A stretch of DNA of 64,000 nt, taken from NCBI RefSeq assembly GCF_001458175.1, contig NZ_CYPW01000006.1:385337-449336 (forward strand), written 5' to 3'. Below, piece by piece: positions 43,670 to 51,379 of the stretch. Source of the DNA: Shimia marina (GTDB taxonomy: Bacteria > Pseudomonadota > Alphaproteobacteria > Rhodobacterales > Rhodobacteraceae). Position 1 is the stretch's first letter. Every line of letters starts with the position of its first letter. The notes under the pieces are model-generated. The model did not search any database. It was not told the DNA's origin and worked only from the letters and a program-made list of their open reading frames with translations. The translations under genes and the position numbers were made by a program.

Positions 43670-44751
43670 GCGGACAAGAAGACGACAGCGAAAAGTTCTA
43701 TGAGCCGACGCAGCACAAGCTGGATGAGGCGCGCAAGAAAGGCGAAATCGCCAAATCCATGGATGTGTCGGTGGCGGCAAGCTATCTGGGCATCACCTTG
43801 GCCTTCATTGCCGTTGGCGCGGGCACCATTTCCGCGGCAGGCAACGGGCTCATGGTGCTTCTGGATCAGGCCGACTCGCTTGCGCCTCTGGTGTTTGAAG
43901 GGAACCCGTCCACACCGCTCGGCGGCATCATGTTGGAAACCATCACCGCCATTTCCCCCTGGTTTGCCGTGCCCATGATTGCGGTAATCCTGAGCATTCT
44001 GGCTCAAAACGCATTCCTTGTGACACCCTCCAAACTGCAACCCAAGTTATCGCGCATCAATCCGATATCAAACGCCAAGAACAAATACGGCCGCAATGGA
44101 TTGTTTGAGTTTGCCAAAAGCTTCACCAAACTGGTGACCTATTCGATTTGCCTAGGTTTCTTTTTAAAATTCCGCATGGCCGAAATGGCTTCCGCCATTC
44201 AGCTCGATGCGATGATGGTCCCAGCCCTGCTTGGCCGTTTGATGCTGGAGTTCTTGATGATCGTTATCATCGTCTCCGCCATCATCGCCACCATCGACTA
44301 CTTCTGGCAGCGCGCCGAACACATTCGCAAGAACATGATGACGCGCAAAGAAATGACCGACGAGCAGAAGGAGTCCGAAGGCGATCCACATATGAAACAA
44401 CACCGCCGTCAGAAGGGGCAGGAAATTGCCATGAACCAGATGCTGGCCGATGTTCCGGACGCTGATGTGATTGTTGTGAACCCAACCCATTATGCCGTTG
44501 CTCTGAAATGGTCCCGCCTGCCGGGTGAAGCGCCGGTTTGCGTGGCCAAAGGTGTGGATGAGATCGCCGCGCGCATTCGCGAAGTTGCACAAGAGGCGGC
44601 GGTGCCAATCCACAGAGATCCGCCAACCGCCCGCGCGCTGCATGCGGTTGTTGAAATCGGACAGGAGATTCCGTCTGATCAATACCGCTCCGTGGCCGCA
44701 GCCATCCGGTTTGCAGATGCAATGCGCAAACGTGCGAAAGGCATGGTATGA
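43666..44751 (+). CDS. flhB: Flagellar export switch protein FlhB
   Basis: FlhB sets substrate specificity of the flagellar export apparatus. The 361-residue protein opens with DDSEKFYEPTQHKLDEARKK (PTxKKxxxAxxxGxxxKS class N terminus), has four membrane helices and a cytosolic domain with the autocleavage site NPTH in DVIVVNPTHYAVALKW (about residue 272) and AVPIHRDPPTARALHAVVEI. Overlaps fliR by 4 bases and the next gene by 4. Confidence 0.97.
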   Translation: MSGQEDDSEKFYEPTQHKLDEARKKGEIAKSMDVSVAASYLGITLAFIAVGAGTISAAGNGLMVLLDQADSLAPLVFEGNPSTPLGGIMLETITAISPWFAVPMIAVILSILAQNAFLVTPSKLQPKLSRINPISNAKNKYGRNGLFEFAKSFTKLVTYSICLGFFLKFRMAEMASAIQLDAMMVPALLGRLMLEFLMIVIIVSAIIATIDYFWQRAEHIRKNMMTRKEMTDEQKESEGDPHMKQHRRQKGQEIAMNQMLADVPDADVIVVNPTHYAVALKWSRLPGEAPVCVAKGVDEIAARIREVAQEAAVPIHRDPPTARALHAVVEIGQEIPSDQYRSVAAAIRFADAMRKRAKGMV

Positions 44752-45158
44752 CACAAGACCTCAAAGACCTGAACGTGATCACACAGGCGCGCTACCAAAA
44801 AGCACAGGCAGAAATGCAAGCGATTCAGGCAGAGGAGAATAAGCTGCGTGGCCTGCTCAGTGACCTGGCGGATCAGGAAAAATCCAGCCGTGACACCATG
44901 CAAACAGACGCCACGTTGCGTCTCACCGGCGGTGACTTGGCCTGGAACAATTGGATCGGGCGCAACCGCAAGATCCTCAATCAGCAGCTGGCCAATGTGC
45001 TTGTGCGCAAAGAGATGGCTTTTCAGGAACTTCAAAAACACTTTGGCAAAGCTGATGTGATGGAAAAGCTCCTGAAAGAGGCTGAGCTGACACGCCTGCA
45101 AACCCGTCGCACGCAACAAGTCACTTCCATTCTGGAAACCAAATTGAGCTTTGGATAA
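44748..45158 (+). CDS. Small coiled-coil protein after flhB, FliJ-like candidate
   Basis: A 136-residue soluble, almost wholly helical protein with no signal peptide: heptad-like stretches run through IQAEENKLRGLLSDLADQEK and QQLANVLVRKEMAFQELQKH to ELTRLQTRRTQQVTSILETK. I do not recognise a family by sequence. The size, helix content and position at the end of the flhA-fliR-flhB unit suggest a FliJ-type stalk of the export ATPase, and no other fliJ is seen next to fliI. The last gene of the operon; it ends at a hairpin. Confidence 0.55.
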   Translation: MTQDLKDLNVITQARYQKAQAEMQAIQAEENKLRGLLSDLADQEKSSRDTMQTDATLRLTGGDLAWNNWIGRNRKILNQQLANVLVRKEMAFQELQKHFGKADVMEKLLKEAELTRLQTRRTQQVTSILETKLSFG

Positions 45159-45186
45159 AAAAGCGCTCCACAAACATGTGGAGCGC
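45157..45186 (-). terminator. Terminator downstream of the flgB-fliL2 operon
   Basis: A 10-bp stem GCGCTCCACA / TGTGGAGCGC (45163-45172 and 45177-45186) with a 4-base loop is followed on the minus strand by TTTTTT. It ends the minus-strand flagellar operon 65 bases after the fliL2 stop, and may also weakly end the plus-strand flhA operon, which stops at 45158. Confidence 0.8.
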
Positions 45187-45250
45187 AACAGGTTTTCTAC
45201 AGTTTCACCGTAGGCAATCGCGCTTTCTGCGCGCTATGTTATGTCCCGGT

Positions 45251-45754
45251 TTACGGGACATCTTGACGTGTGATCTGAATAATCAACACGTCGGAAATTT
45301 CGTCTCCATACACGTTCTGAGCCACTTCCAAGAAGGTGCGACGCAGGGGCTCCAGCTTGCTGGAATTGGTGAAAGCGCCATGGAAACCACCCGCATTGGC
45401 ATGGTCAAACATCGTCTGCAAAAGCGCGCCGCGAATTCTTGGCTCCGCTTGATAGATGGATTCGCGTTCACCTGAGTCCACTTCAAGGGTCAAGGTGACC
45501 AGAATAAGCGATGACACCGCATCATCATCCACCACTGGAATGATGAACTGATCGTTCAGATCCACATATTCACGTCCGCTTGGCGGGCCCTCTTCCTTAG
45601 AGGGCTTTTCCGTCTTGGTGGCGGCTTTTTCATCAGTCTCTGCCATATGTTCTTCGGCGGGAGGCGGCGTAGGCTCCGGGCGCAGTGCCAGCCCAGCCCC
45701 AACGCCACCGCCAACACCTACAAGAAGCAGAATTATAGGGAGTAGTTTTTTCAT
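45251..45754 (-). CDS. FliL-like protein (second copy)
   Basis: A 167-residue bitopic membrane protein with one helix (MKKLLPIILLLVGVGGGVGA), a charged Pro/Glu/Lys linker (residues 27-60) and a periplasmic domain with YVDLNDQFIIPVVDDDAVSS, LILVTLTLEVDSG and the end YGDEISDVLIIQITRQDVP. This is FliL-like. It is only loosely similar to the first FliL (34888-35385). It is the last gene of the flgB operon, after flgH. A role distinct from the stator FliL is possible. Confidence 0.82.
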   Translation of the reverse strand: MKKLLPIILLLVGVGGGVGAGLALRPEPTPPPAEEHMAETDEKAATKTEKPSKEEGPPSGREYVDLNDQFIIPVVDDDAVSSLILVTLTLEVDSGERESIYQAEPRIRGALLQTMFDHANAGGFHGAFTNSSKLEPLRRTFLEVAQNVYGDEISDVLIIQITRQDVP

Positions 45755-45766
45755 TCCTGGCCTCGA

Positions 45767-46498
45767 TCAGAACGGCAGAACAGCATCAAGAACCTGCTGT
45801 CCCACACGTGGCTGTTGCATATCGGTAATCTGACCCCGCCCGCCATAAGACACACGCGCAGACGCTATTTTGTCGAAGGTGATTTCGTTCTGGCGGGACA
45901 CATCTTCAGAGCGCACATAGCCTGACACCAGCAGTTCACGCAGCTCAAAGTTCACCCGCAATTCTTGGGTACCTTGAATGGCCAGAACCCCGTTTGGTAG
46001 AACATCCACCACCGTTGCGGCCACCCGAAGCGTCAACTTTTCACTACGTTTGACAGACCCATCACCGCTGCTTTTGCTGTCCGAGCTCAGATCCACAAGC
46101 GGATCCGTGGTAGCTCCATCCGGCAGCTTGCTGTTCAACCGCTGTGGCAGACCAATCAATTGCGGCACGCTCAACGTCTCTGACCCGCTGCGATTGCGCT
46201 CGCTCTCATTGTCGATCTGCGCCTTTTCATCCACTTCAATCACAACGGTCAGGATGTCCCCCCGCGACGCGGCGCGGCGATCCCCCAAAAGCGACTGTCG
46301 ATTGCGGCTCCATAGCGAAGCCGTATCCGAACGACGGGAAACGCTGGCCTGCGTGGGCAGCGGCGGATTCATCATCGCATAGTGCTCTTGATTGTTGGTT
46401 GTCGGGGTAAAACTCGGCGCTTTGCCAATGTGATCTGTCCGGGCACAGCCGGACAGTGCCAGCGCAGATAGTACAAGAAGAGCAGAAATAAATCGCAC
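45767..46498 (-). CDS. flgH: Flagellar L-ring lipoprotein FlgH
   Basis: FlgH forms the outer-membrane L ring bushing. The 243-residue lipoprotein has a lipobox LALSGC with Cys18, then SLWSRNRQSLLGDRRAASRG, DILTVVIEVDEKAQIDNESE and VLAIQGTQELRVNFELRELL, and the family end RVSYGGRGQITDMQQPRVGQ. Length is normal. It lies 12 bases after flgA and 12 before fliL2. The P-ring gene flgI is not in the window. Confidence 0.96.
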   Translation of the reverse strand: MRFISALLVLSALALSGCARTDHIGKAPSFTPTTNNQEHYAMMNPPLPTQASVSRRSDTASLWSRNRQSLLGDRRAASRGDILTVVIEVDEKAQIDNESERNRSGSETLSVPQLIGLPQRLNSKLPDGATTDPLVDLSSDSKSSGDGSVKRSEKLTLRVAATVVDVLPNGVLAIQGTQELRVNFELRELLVSGYVRSEDVSRQNEITFDKIASARVSYGGRGQITDMQQPRVGQQVLDAVLPF

Positions 46499-46510
46499 GA
46501 TTCTTTCCCT

Positions 46511-46933
46511 TTAGTTTGAGACTTTGACACTGCCATCAGGCAGCACAATGCCGGTCACGGTGGTACGCGAATTCAGGTTCATCACCCGCAGACGTTCTCC
46601 CTCACCGGCGCGGGCCAGCGAACGACCTTCGGTTTCTATGGTGAGCCCAGATGTGTTGAACTTCAGCAGGACGATCTGATTGCGTTCGACCAAGGCCGGC
46701 GCGCCAACATCGCCAATGCGCACAGGCCGCCCCGGATAGAGCACTTTGCGCGCTTCCAGGCCAATCACGGCCTCCAGATCGCTGTGCACACCGGCAACAT
46801 CGCCTTTTTTGAGCCCCACTGCGCCCGGCTCGATGATCGTATTGGCGCGAATGGTCGTGGTCGCGACCACAATTTCCGCCCATGCTGGCGCGGCCATACA
46901 AAGAGAGATGAGAAACAGAAGGGCCTTTTTCAT
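46511..46933 (-). CDS. flgA: Flagellar P-ring assembly chaperone FlgA, short form
   Basis: FlgA helps FlgI assemble into the P ring in the periplasm. The 140-residue protein has a signal peptide (KALLFLISLCMAAPAWAE), followed by the SAF-like domain (ATTTIRANTIIEPGAVGLKK) and VLLKFNTSGLTIETEGRSLA, ending in VMNLNSRTTVTGIVLPDGSV. It lacks the N-terminal domain of enteric FlgA, as is common in this group. It ends 1 base after flgG. Confidence 0.9.
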   Translation of the reverse strand: MKKALLFLISLCMAAPAWAEIVVATTTIRANTIIEPGAVGLKKGDVAGVHSDLEAVIGLEARKVLYPGRPVRIGDVGAPALVERNQIVLLKFNTSGLTIETEGRSLARAGEGERLRVMNLNSRTTVTGIVLPDGSVKVSN

Positions 46934-46934
46934 A

Positions 46935-47720
46935 TCAACGCACCTGCGACGTGGCGGCCATCATCTGGTCGGCGGCCGTGATCACTTTGGCATTCAACTC
47001 ATACCCGCGCTGTGCCTCAATCAACTCGGTCACCTCGCGCACCGCATCCACAGAGCTGTCTTCCAGATACCCCTGACGCAGGGTGCCCAGCCCATCTTCC
47101 CCGGGTGAAGAAACGGTGGGCGCACCGGAGGCCTCGGTCTCAAGGAACATATTGCTGCCAATCGCCTCTAGGCCTTTGGCATTGGCAAAGCTGGCCATGG
47201 TGAACTGTCCCAGCAACTCCGCATCAGGACTGTCCCGGAAGAAGGCATAAACCTCACCGTCGCCATTGATGGAAATGCTGGTCGCATCTTCTGGAATGGT
47301 GATTTCCGGCGCAACAGGATAGCCATCTGAGGTCACAATCAGCCCATCGGCACTGCGCTTAAGCCCCCCATCACGGGTATAGGCGGATTGGCCAGACGGC
47401 ATGGTGACTTCCAGATAGCCCTTGCCTTCAATGGCAACATCCAGATCCCCGCCCGTGTTGGACAGGGAGCCCTGTTCCAGTTGCACGGAAATCGCCGAAG
47501 GACGCACCCCCAGACCGACCTGAATACCGGTGGGCAAAACAGAGCCATCCGCAGAGCTGATCGCCCCGGCGCGTGAGACCTGCTGATAGTGCAGATCGGC
47601 AAATTCGGCGCGCCGCGCATTATAGCCAGTGGTCGACATATTGGCGAGGTTGTTGGAAATGGTCTCAACGCGCAATTGCTGTGCGCTCATACCGGTGGCT
47701 GCAATCGTCAGGGCACGCAT
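46935..47720 (-). CDS. flgG: Flagellar distal rod protein FlgG
   Basis: The 261-residue rod protein starts MRALTIAATGMSAQQLRVET and carries the rod signature NNLANMSTTGYNARRAEFAD, the central FlgG insertion, and the C-terminal VREVTELIEAQRGYELNAKV. Rod proteins lack cleavable signals and are exported by the flagellar apparatus. It follows flgF by 15 bases. Confidence 0.97.
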   Translation of the reverse strand: MRALTIAATGMSAQQLRVETISNNLANMSTTGYNARRAEFADLHYQQVSRAGAISSADGSVLPTGIQVGLGVRPSAISVQLEQGSLSNTGGDLDVAIEGKGYLEVTMPSGQSAYTRDGGLKRSADGLIVTSDGYPVAPEITIPEDATSISINGDGEVYAFFRDSPDAELLGQFTMASFANAKGLEAIGSNMFLETEASGAPTVSSPGEDGLGTLRQGYLEDSSVDAVREVTELIEAQRGYELNAKVITAADQMMAATSQVR

Positions 47721-47735
47721 GTTGGTATCCTCTCG

Positions 47736-48449
47736 TTATCGGACAAAGGTTTTAACAGCGTCGCGAATGCGGCTGTGTTCGTTTTCAAGAAAGGTTTGCC
47801 CCATCTCATAGGCGCGCTGCACATCAATCATGCGCGCCATTTGCAAGATAGGATCCACATTGGAGCTCTCCAGAAATCCCTGAAGCACGCGCCCCTCTTC
47901 TACCGGCTCAACACCATCTGGCGCGTCAAACAAAACTCCGGTTTCCCGCTTCAGATCCAACGGGTTGGTCGGACGATAGAGACCAATCTGCGCAAAGGGC
48001 TGCCCGTCAACACTGAACGTGCCATCAGAAGACACATCCACGCTTTTGGCATCTGGAGGAATGAAAATTGGCGCGCCACCCCCATCCAAAACCAGATGGC
48101 CGTCCATGTTGACCAGATCGCCATTCTCATTTGGGGTAAAGGCACCTGCACGCGTCAGCCGCTCGCCCTCTGGTGTCTGAACCATAAAGAAACCGGTGCC
48201 TTCGATGGCAAAATCAAATGATCCGCCGGTTTTCTTAAGTGCCCCTTGGCTGAGCAATGTGGTCTGCACATTGGCTGTCGCCATGGAGATACTTTCCGTA
48301 CCCGGCGCAGACTTGATAAATTCCGAAAAAGTAATGCCACCGGCGCGATACCCTGTGGTTGCGGCATTGGCGATGTTATTTGCCAGAACCGTCATTTCCC
48401 GCTTCAGGCCCGATTGGCGGGTCAATGTTGTGTAACCTGCGTTATCCAT
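47736..48449 (-). CDS. flgF: Flagellar proximal rod protein FlgF
   Basis: A 237-residue rod protein opening MDNAGYTTLTRQSGLKREMT, with the rod motif LANNIANAATTGYRAGGITF and a C terminus QMARMIDVQRAYEMGQTFLE. It is shorter than FlgG and lies directly upstream of it in the operon, as expected for FlgF. It follows fliQ with a 1-base gap. Confidence 0.94.
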   Translation of the reverse strand: MDNAGYTTLTRQSGLKREMTVLANNIANAATTGYRAGGITFSEFIKSAPGTESISMATANVQTTLLSQGALKKTGGSFDFAIEGTGFFMVQTPEGERLTRAGAFTPNENGDLVNMDGHLVLDGGGAPIFIPPDAKSVDVSSDGTFSVDGQPFAQIGLYRPTNPLDLKRETGVLFDAPDGVEPVEEGRVLQGFLESSNVDPILQMARMIDVQRAYEMGQTFLENEHSRIRDAVKTFVR

Positions 48450-48450
48450 A

Positions 48451-48720
48451 TTAGCCTCCGGCGACTAAGGGTATGATTTGATTTTGAAAAAATGCGACAA
48501 GTGACTGGCTCATGAACCCCATGGTGGCCCAGAAGACGATGACAATCGAAAGCACCTTTGGCACGAACGTCAGTGTCATTTCCTGGATGGAGGTGAGCGC
48601 CTGGAACAAGCCAACGGCGACACCTGAAATCAGAGCCACGGCGAGGATCGGCGTGGAAATCATCACGGCGACCCAGAGCCCCTGGCGCAGAGTGTCAAAG
48701 AAGATGGCTTGATCAAGCAT
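48451..48720 (-). CDS. fliQ: Flagellar export gate protein FliQ
   Basis: An 89-residue membrane protein with two helices (VAVMISTPILAVALISGVAV and VPKVLSIVIVFWATMGFMSQ) and the family phrase GLFQALTSIQEMTLTFVPKV between them. Part of the FliPQR gate. Its ATG overlaps the fliE stop. Confidence 0.96.
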   Translation of the reverse strand: MLDQAIFFDTLRQGLWVAVMISTPILAVALISGVAVGLFQALTSIQEMTLTFVPKVLSIVIVFWATMGFMSQSLVAFFQNQIIPLVAGG

Positions 48721-49007
48721 CAGACCGGCATGCGCAGGATTTCTTGATAGGCTTCCACAACCTTGTTGCGCACGGTCACAGCGGTTTCCACCGCCAGCTC
48801 TGTCTGTGCCAGAGCTTGAACCAAAGTGTGCGGATCTGCTTTGCTGGTCATGGCCTGCATGGACACTTGCTCACTCTCTTGCAGAGTGGTTGCAAAGTCT
48901 TTTGCAAGCCCAAGCAAGACGTTGCCGCCCTGCCCGTTTTCGGCCGGCCCTGTTGCCGGTTTGGAGGCCGTGTATTTCTGTGCGGCCAGTACTGTGCGGA
49001 CATCCAT
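48720..49007 (-). CDS. fliE: Flagellar hook-basal body junction protein FliE
   Basis: A 95-residue protein that links the MS ring to the proximal rod. It ends in the FliE pattern DPHTLVQALAQTELAVETAV and TVRNKVVEAYQEILRMPV. It overlaps fliQ by one base and follows flgC by 21 bases. Confidence 0.94.
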   Translation of the reverse strand: MDVRTVLAAQKYTASKPATGPAENGQGGNVLLGLAKDFATTLQESEQVSMQAMTSKADPHTLVQALAQTELAVETAVTVRNKVVEAYQEILRMPV

Positions 49008-49028
49008 TCTGGGTCTCCTAGGCTAAGT

Positions 49029-49415
49029 TTACTTTCTCAAGAGTTCCATCAAAGAGGACGACATCTGTCGGGTTTGATCGAACATTTTTAGATTGGCTTC
49101 GTAGCTACGCTGCGCTTCGCGCGCGTCTGCGATCTCGATGATCATGTCGACATTGGAACTGAAATAGTTGCCGGTCGCATCTGCCATCGGGTGCGATGGA
49201 TCGAAGACTTTGGTGCCTTCACTGCGATCCAACTGAACGGGGCCAACCATGACACTGCCGTCACGCGCCCCTGTATCCGCTTCAAAACGAACGGTTTTAC
49301 GCTGATACCCTGGGGTATCGGCGTTGGCTATGTTCTCCGAAACGTGGCGCAGGCGCGCGGCCTGTGCGCGCAGGCCAGAGGAGGTGATGCTTAATGCAGA
49401 GCCGAGATCACTCAT
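49029..49415 (-). CDS. flgC: Flagellar proximal rod protein FlgC
   Basis: A 128-residue rod protein with SALSITSSGLRAQAARLRHV, SENIANADTPGYQRKTVRFE and the C-terminal FSSNVDMIIEIADAREAQRS, all FlgC features. ATG 49415 is chosen; an upstream TTG at 49445 would overlap flgB. It follows flgB by 19 bases. Confidence 0.95.
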   Translation of the reverse strand: MSDLGSALSITSSGLRAQAARLRHVSENIANADTPGYQRKTVRFEADTGARDGSVMVGPVQLDRSEGTKVFDPSHPMADATGNYFSSNVDMIIEIADAREAQRSYEANLKMFDQTRQMSSSLMELLRK

Positions 49416-49434
49416 TTGTCTGGGACTTTCTGTC

Positions 49435-49818
49435 TTATCGTCCAAGCGCGGTGCGCAGGACAGTCAGCGATGATTTGTAAATCGCCATGGAGCGGTCGTG
49501 CTGGCGCTTGACCTCAACCGCCTTCAGCATTTCCTCTTCCAGCGACACGCTGTTGCCGTTGGGAGATACTTCTGCGGTAGTGAGGGTTGGGTTCAGCGCG
49601 GAAGCTTCCAGGCTGTGGCCATGATGGCCGGAACGGGTTGCGCGCATCGTTTTGGCGCTGCCATCATTGCGAAACACCTCTTTGAAAGGCGTGATGTCCT
49701 GCGCTTGATAACCAGGCGTATCTGCATTTGCCATATTTTGAGACACAACGACCTGACGGGTCGCAGCGTGCTGAGCCATGGCGTGTGCCGTTTTAAAGAC
49801 ATCCAACGATTTGAACAT
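49435..49818 (-). CDS. flgB: Flagellar proximal rod protein FlgB
   Basis: A 127-residue rod protein starting MFKSLDVFKTAHAMAQHAAT, with SQNMANADTPGYQAQDITPF and the end KAVEVKRQHDRSMAIYKSSL. ATG 49818 has GGGAG nine bases upstream. It is the first gene of the nine-gene minus-strand operon flgB-flgC-fliE-fliQ-flgF-flgG-flgA-flgH-fliL2 and is divergent from fliI. Confidence 0.95.
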   Translation of the reverse strand: MFKSLDVFKTAHAMAQHAATRQVVVSQNMANADTPGYQAQDITPFKEVFRNDGSAKTMRATRSGHHGHSLEASALNPTLTTAEVSPNGNSVSLEEEMLKAVEVKRQHDRSMAIYKSSLTVLRTALGR

Positions 49819-49840
49819 CGGGGTTTCTCCCTCGAACAAC

Positions 49841-49857
49841 TTAAATCAAGGCTTAAC
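49841..49857. promoter_or_regulatory. CtrA-like box between flgB and fliI
   Basis: TAAA (49842-49845) and TTAAC (49853-49857) are seven bases apart, a degenerate TTAA-N7-TTAAC site; read as TTAA at 49841 the gap is eight. It lies in the 84-base space between the flgB and fliI starts and could serve both. Confidence 0.4.
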
Positions 49858-49902
49858 CCTGATTCCTTTAGAAAGTGTTTCGTAGGTAGATTGGAGAAAC
49901 CA

Positions 49903-51237
49903 ATGAACGCTTTGGAGCTAGAATGCCTGGGCGCGGAACTTGAAAGAGTACGCCCAATCAAAGACATAGGTCGTGTATGCGCGGTCGAAGGGAACCTTTT
50001 GCGCGTGCGCGGGCTCAACACTGTTGCACGAATCGGAGATTTGCTCCGTGTGCAGCTTCACGAGGGGCAGGAAATCTCTGGTGAGGTGATCCAGCTGCAC
50101 GGCAAAGACATCACCATGTTGCCCGATAATGCTCCTGACGGAGTCTCCATAGGAGATCCCGTTTCTTTGCGGGATCAAATCGGAATCGCTCCTGCGAATT
50201 CCTGGGTCGGGCGAATTATTGACCCCTATGGTAACCCTTTGGATGGAAAGCCCCTTTTGCGGGGCAGTGAGGTTCGCCCACTCAAATCAAGCCCACCACC
50301 GCCCGCCGCGCGCCGGGCGTTGGGGGATCGCCTCGAAACCGGCATGTCCGTGTTCAATACCATGCTGCCCATCGTCAAAGGGCAACGGATCGGCCTGTTT
50401 GCGGGCTCTGGCGTCGGCAAATCAAGCCTGATGGGGCAGTTTGCGCGCCATATGACCGGCGACATCGCAGTCATCGCCCTGATCGGGGAGCGGGGGCGCG
50501 AATTGCGTGAGTTTGTCGAGCATGTTCTGGGGCCTGAAGGGCTGGCACGGTCGGTGGTGATCGCCGCCACGTCGGATCAGTCACCGCTTGTACGCAGGCG
50601 TTGCGCGCTGGCGGCCATGACCGTGGCAGAGCACTTTCGAGATCAGGGCAAGCATGTGATTTTCATGGCAGATTCGATCACGCGATTCGCTGAAGCCCAC
50701 CGGGAAGTGGCCGTTGCCTCTGGCGAAATGCCTGCCTTGCGCGGCTATCCGCCCTCAACCTCTCATATGATTATGTCCCTCTGTGAACGGGCTGGCCCGG
50801 GAATGGACGGACAAGGGGACATCACCGGTATTTTCAGCGTGCTTGTCGCCGGCTCTGACATGGATGAACCCATCGCAGATATCTTGCGCGGTGTTCTGGA
50901 TGGGCATGTTGTGCTTGATCGCAAGATTGCGGAGCGCGGGCGCTATCCGGCAGTTGACCTGTTGCGTTCTGTCTCCCGAAGCCTGCCGCATTGCGCCAAA
51001 GATACTGAAAACGCAGCGATTTCTGAGGCACGCCGCCTGCTGGGGGCTTATGAGCAATCCGCTACCATGATCCGCGCCGGGCTTTACACGTCAGGCTCCG
51101 ACCCGCTTCTGGATGTGGCCATTGCCGCCTGGCCAGAGCTTGACACCTATCTCGCAGACAGCACCAGCCCCTCTATTGAGAATGCCTTTGCCAAGCTGAC
51201 CCTGCTGCTGCGGCGGGCCGGATCACGCGGCGTCTGA
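49903..51237 (+). CDS. fliI: Flagellum-specific export ATPase FliI
   Basis: FliI is the F1-beta-like hexameric ATPase of flagellar export. The 444-residue protein has Walker A LFAGSGVGKSSLMGQF (AGSGVGKSS at 167-175), GERGRELREFVEHVLG, the Walker B region HVIFMADSITRFAEAHREVA and FSVLVAGSDMDEPIADILRG. ATG 49903 follows TTGGAGA; the frame reads back to 49498 but those residues antisense flgB. fliH is in another operon and fliJ is not obvious; it stands alone here. Confidence 0.97.
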   Translation: MNALELECLGAELERVRPIKDIGRVCAVEGNLLRVRGLNTVARIGDLLRVQLHEGQEISGEVIQLHGKDITMLPDNAPDGVSIGDPVSLRDQIGIAPANSWVGRIIDPYGNPLDGKPLLRGSEVRPLKSSPPPPAARRALGDRLETGMSVFNTMLPIVKGQRIGLFAGSGVGKSSLMGQFARHMTGDIAVIALIGERGRELREFVEHVLGPEGLARSVVIAATSDQSPLVRRRCALAAMTVAEHFRDQGKHVIFMADSITRFAEAHREVAVASGEMPALRGYPPSTSHMIMSLCERAGPGMDGQGDITGIFSVLVAGSDMDEPIADILRGVLDGHVVLDRKIAERGRYPAVDLLRSVSRSLPHCAKDTENAAISEARRLLGAYEQSATMIRAGLYTSGSDPLLDVAIAAWPELDTYLADSTSPSIENAFAKLTLLLRRAGSRGV

Positions 51238-51244
51238 AACCCAA

Positions 51245-51270
51245 AAGGCGCGCTCCTCACAGCGCGCCTT
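51245..51270. terminator. Hairpin after fliI
   Basis: A perfect 10-bp stem AAGGCGCGCT / AGCGCGCCTT with a six-base loop lies 7 bases after the fliI stop. The T run is better on the minus strand (CCTTTTGG), so it may end both fliI and the convergent DUF1217 operon. Confidence 0.6.
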
Positions 51271-51290
51271 CAAACCAAAATATAGCGTCA

Positions 51291-51339
51291 GTATCCTGTC
51301 GGTATCACATCTGTATCCCGTCGGTTTCCCATCGGGCAA
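51291..51339. repeat. Second 11-bp-period tandem repeat, between fliI and DUF1217 gene
   Basis: GTATC occurs at 51291, 51302 and 51313 and GTTTC at 51324, each exactly 11 bases on, with a decayed unit at 51335. The unit is about GTATCCCGTCG, the complement of the GATACC units found at 20601-20650. The tract lies between two convergent genes, 53 bases past fliI and 41 before the DUF1217 stop. Confidence 0.7.
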
Positions 51340-51379
51340 ACGTCCGTAAATTTACTGCGGATCAACCGGCGAATTTTGC

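Noticed and set aside
49498-49902. 135-codon N-terminal extension of fliI
   Set aside because: It is antisense to flgB and has no FliI similarity; ATG 49903 follows a good ribosome site.
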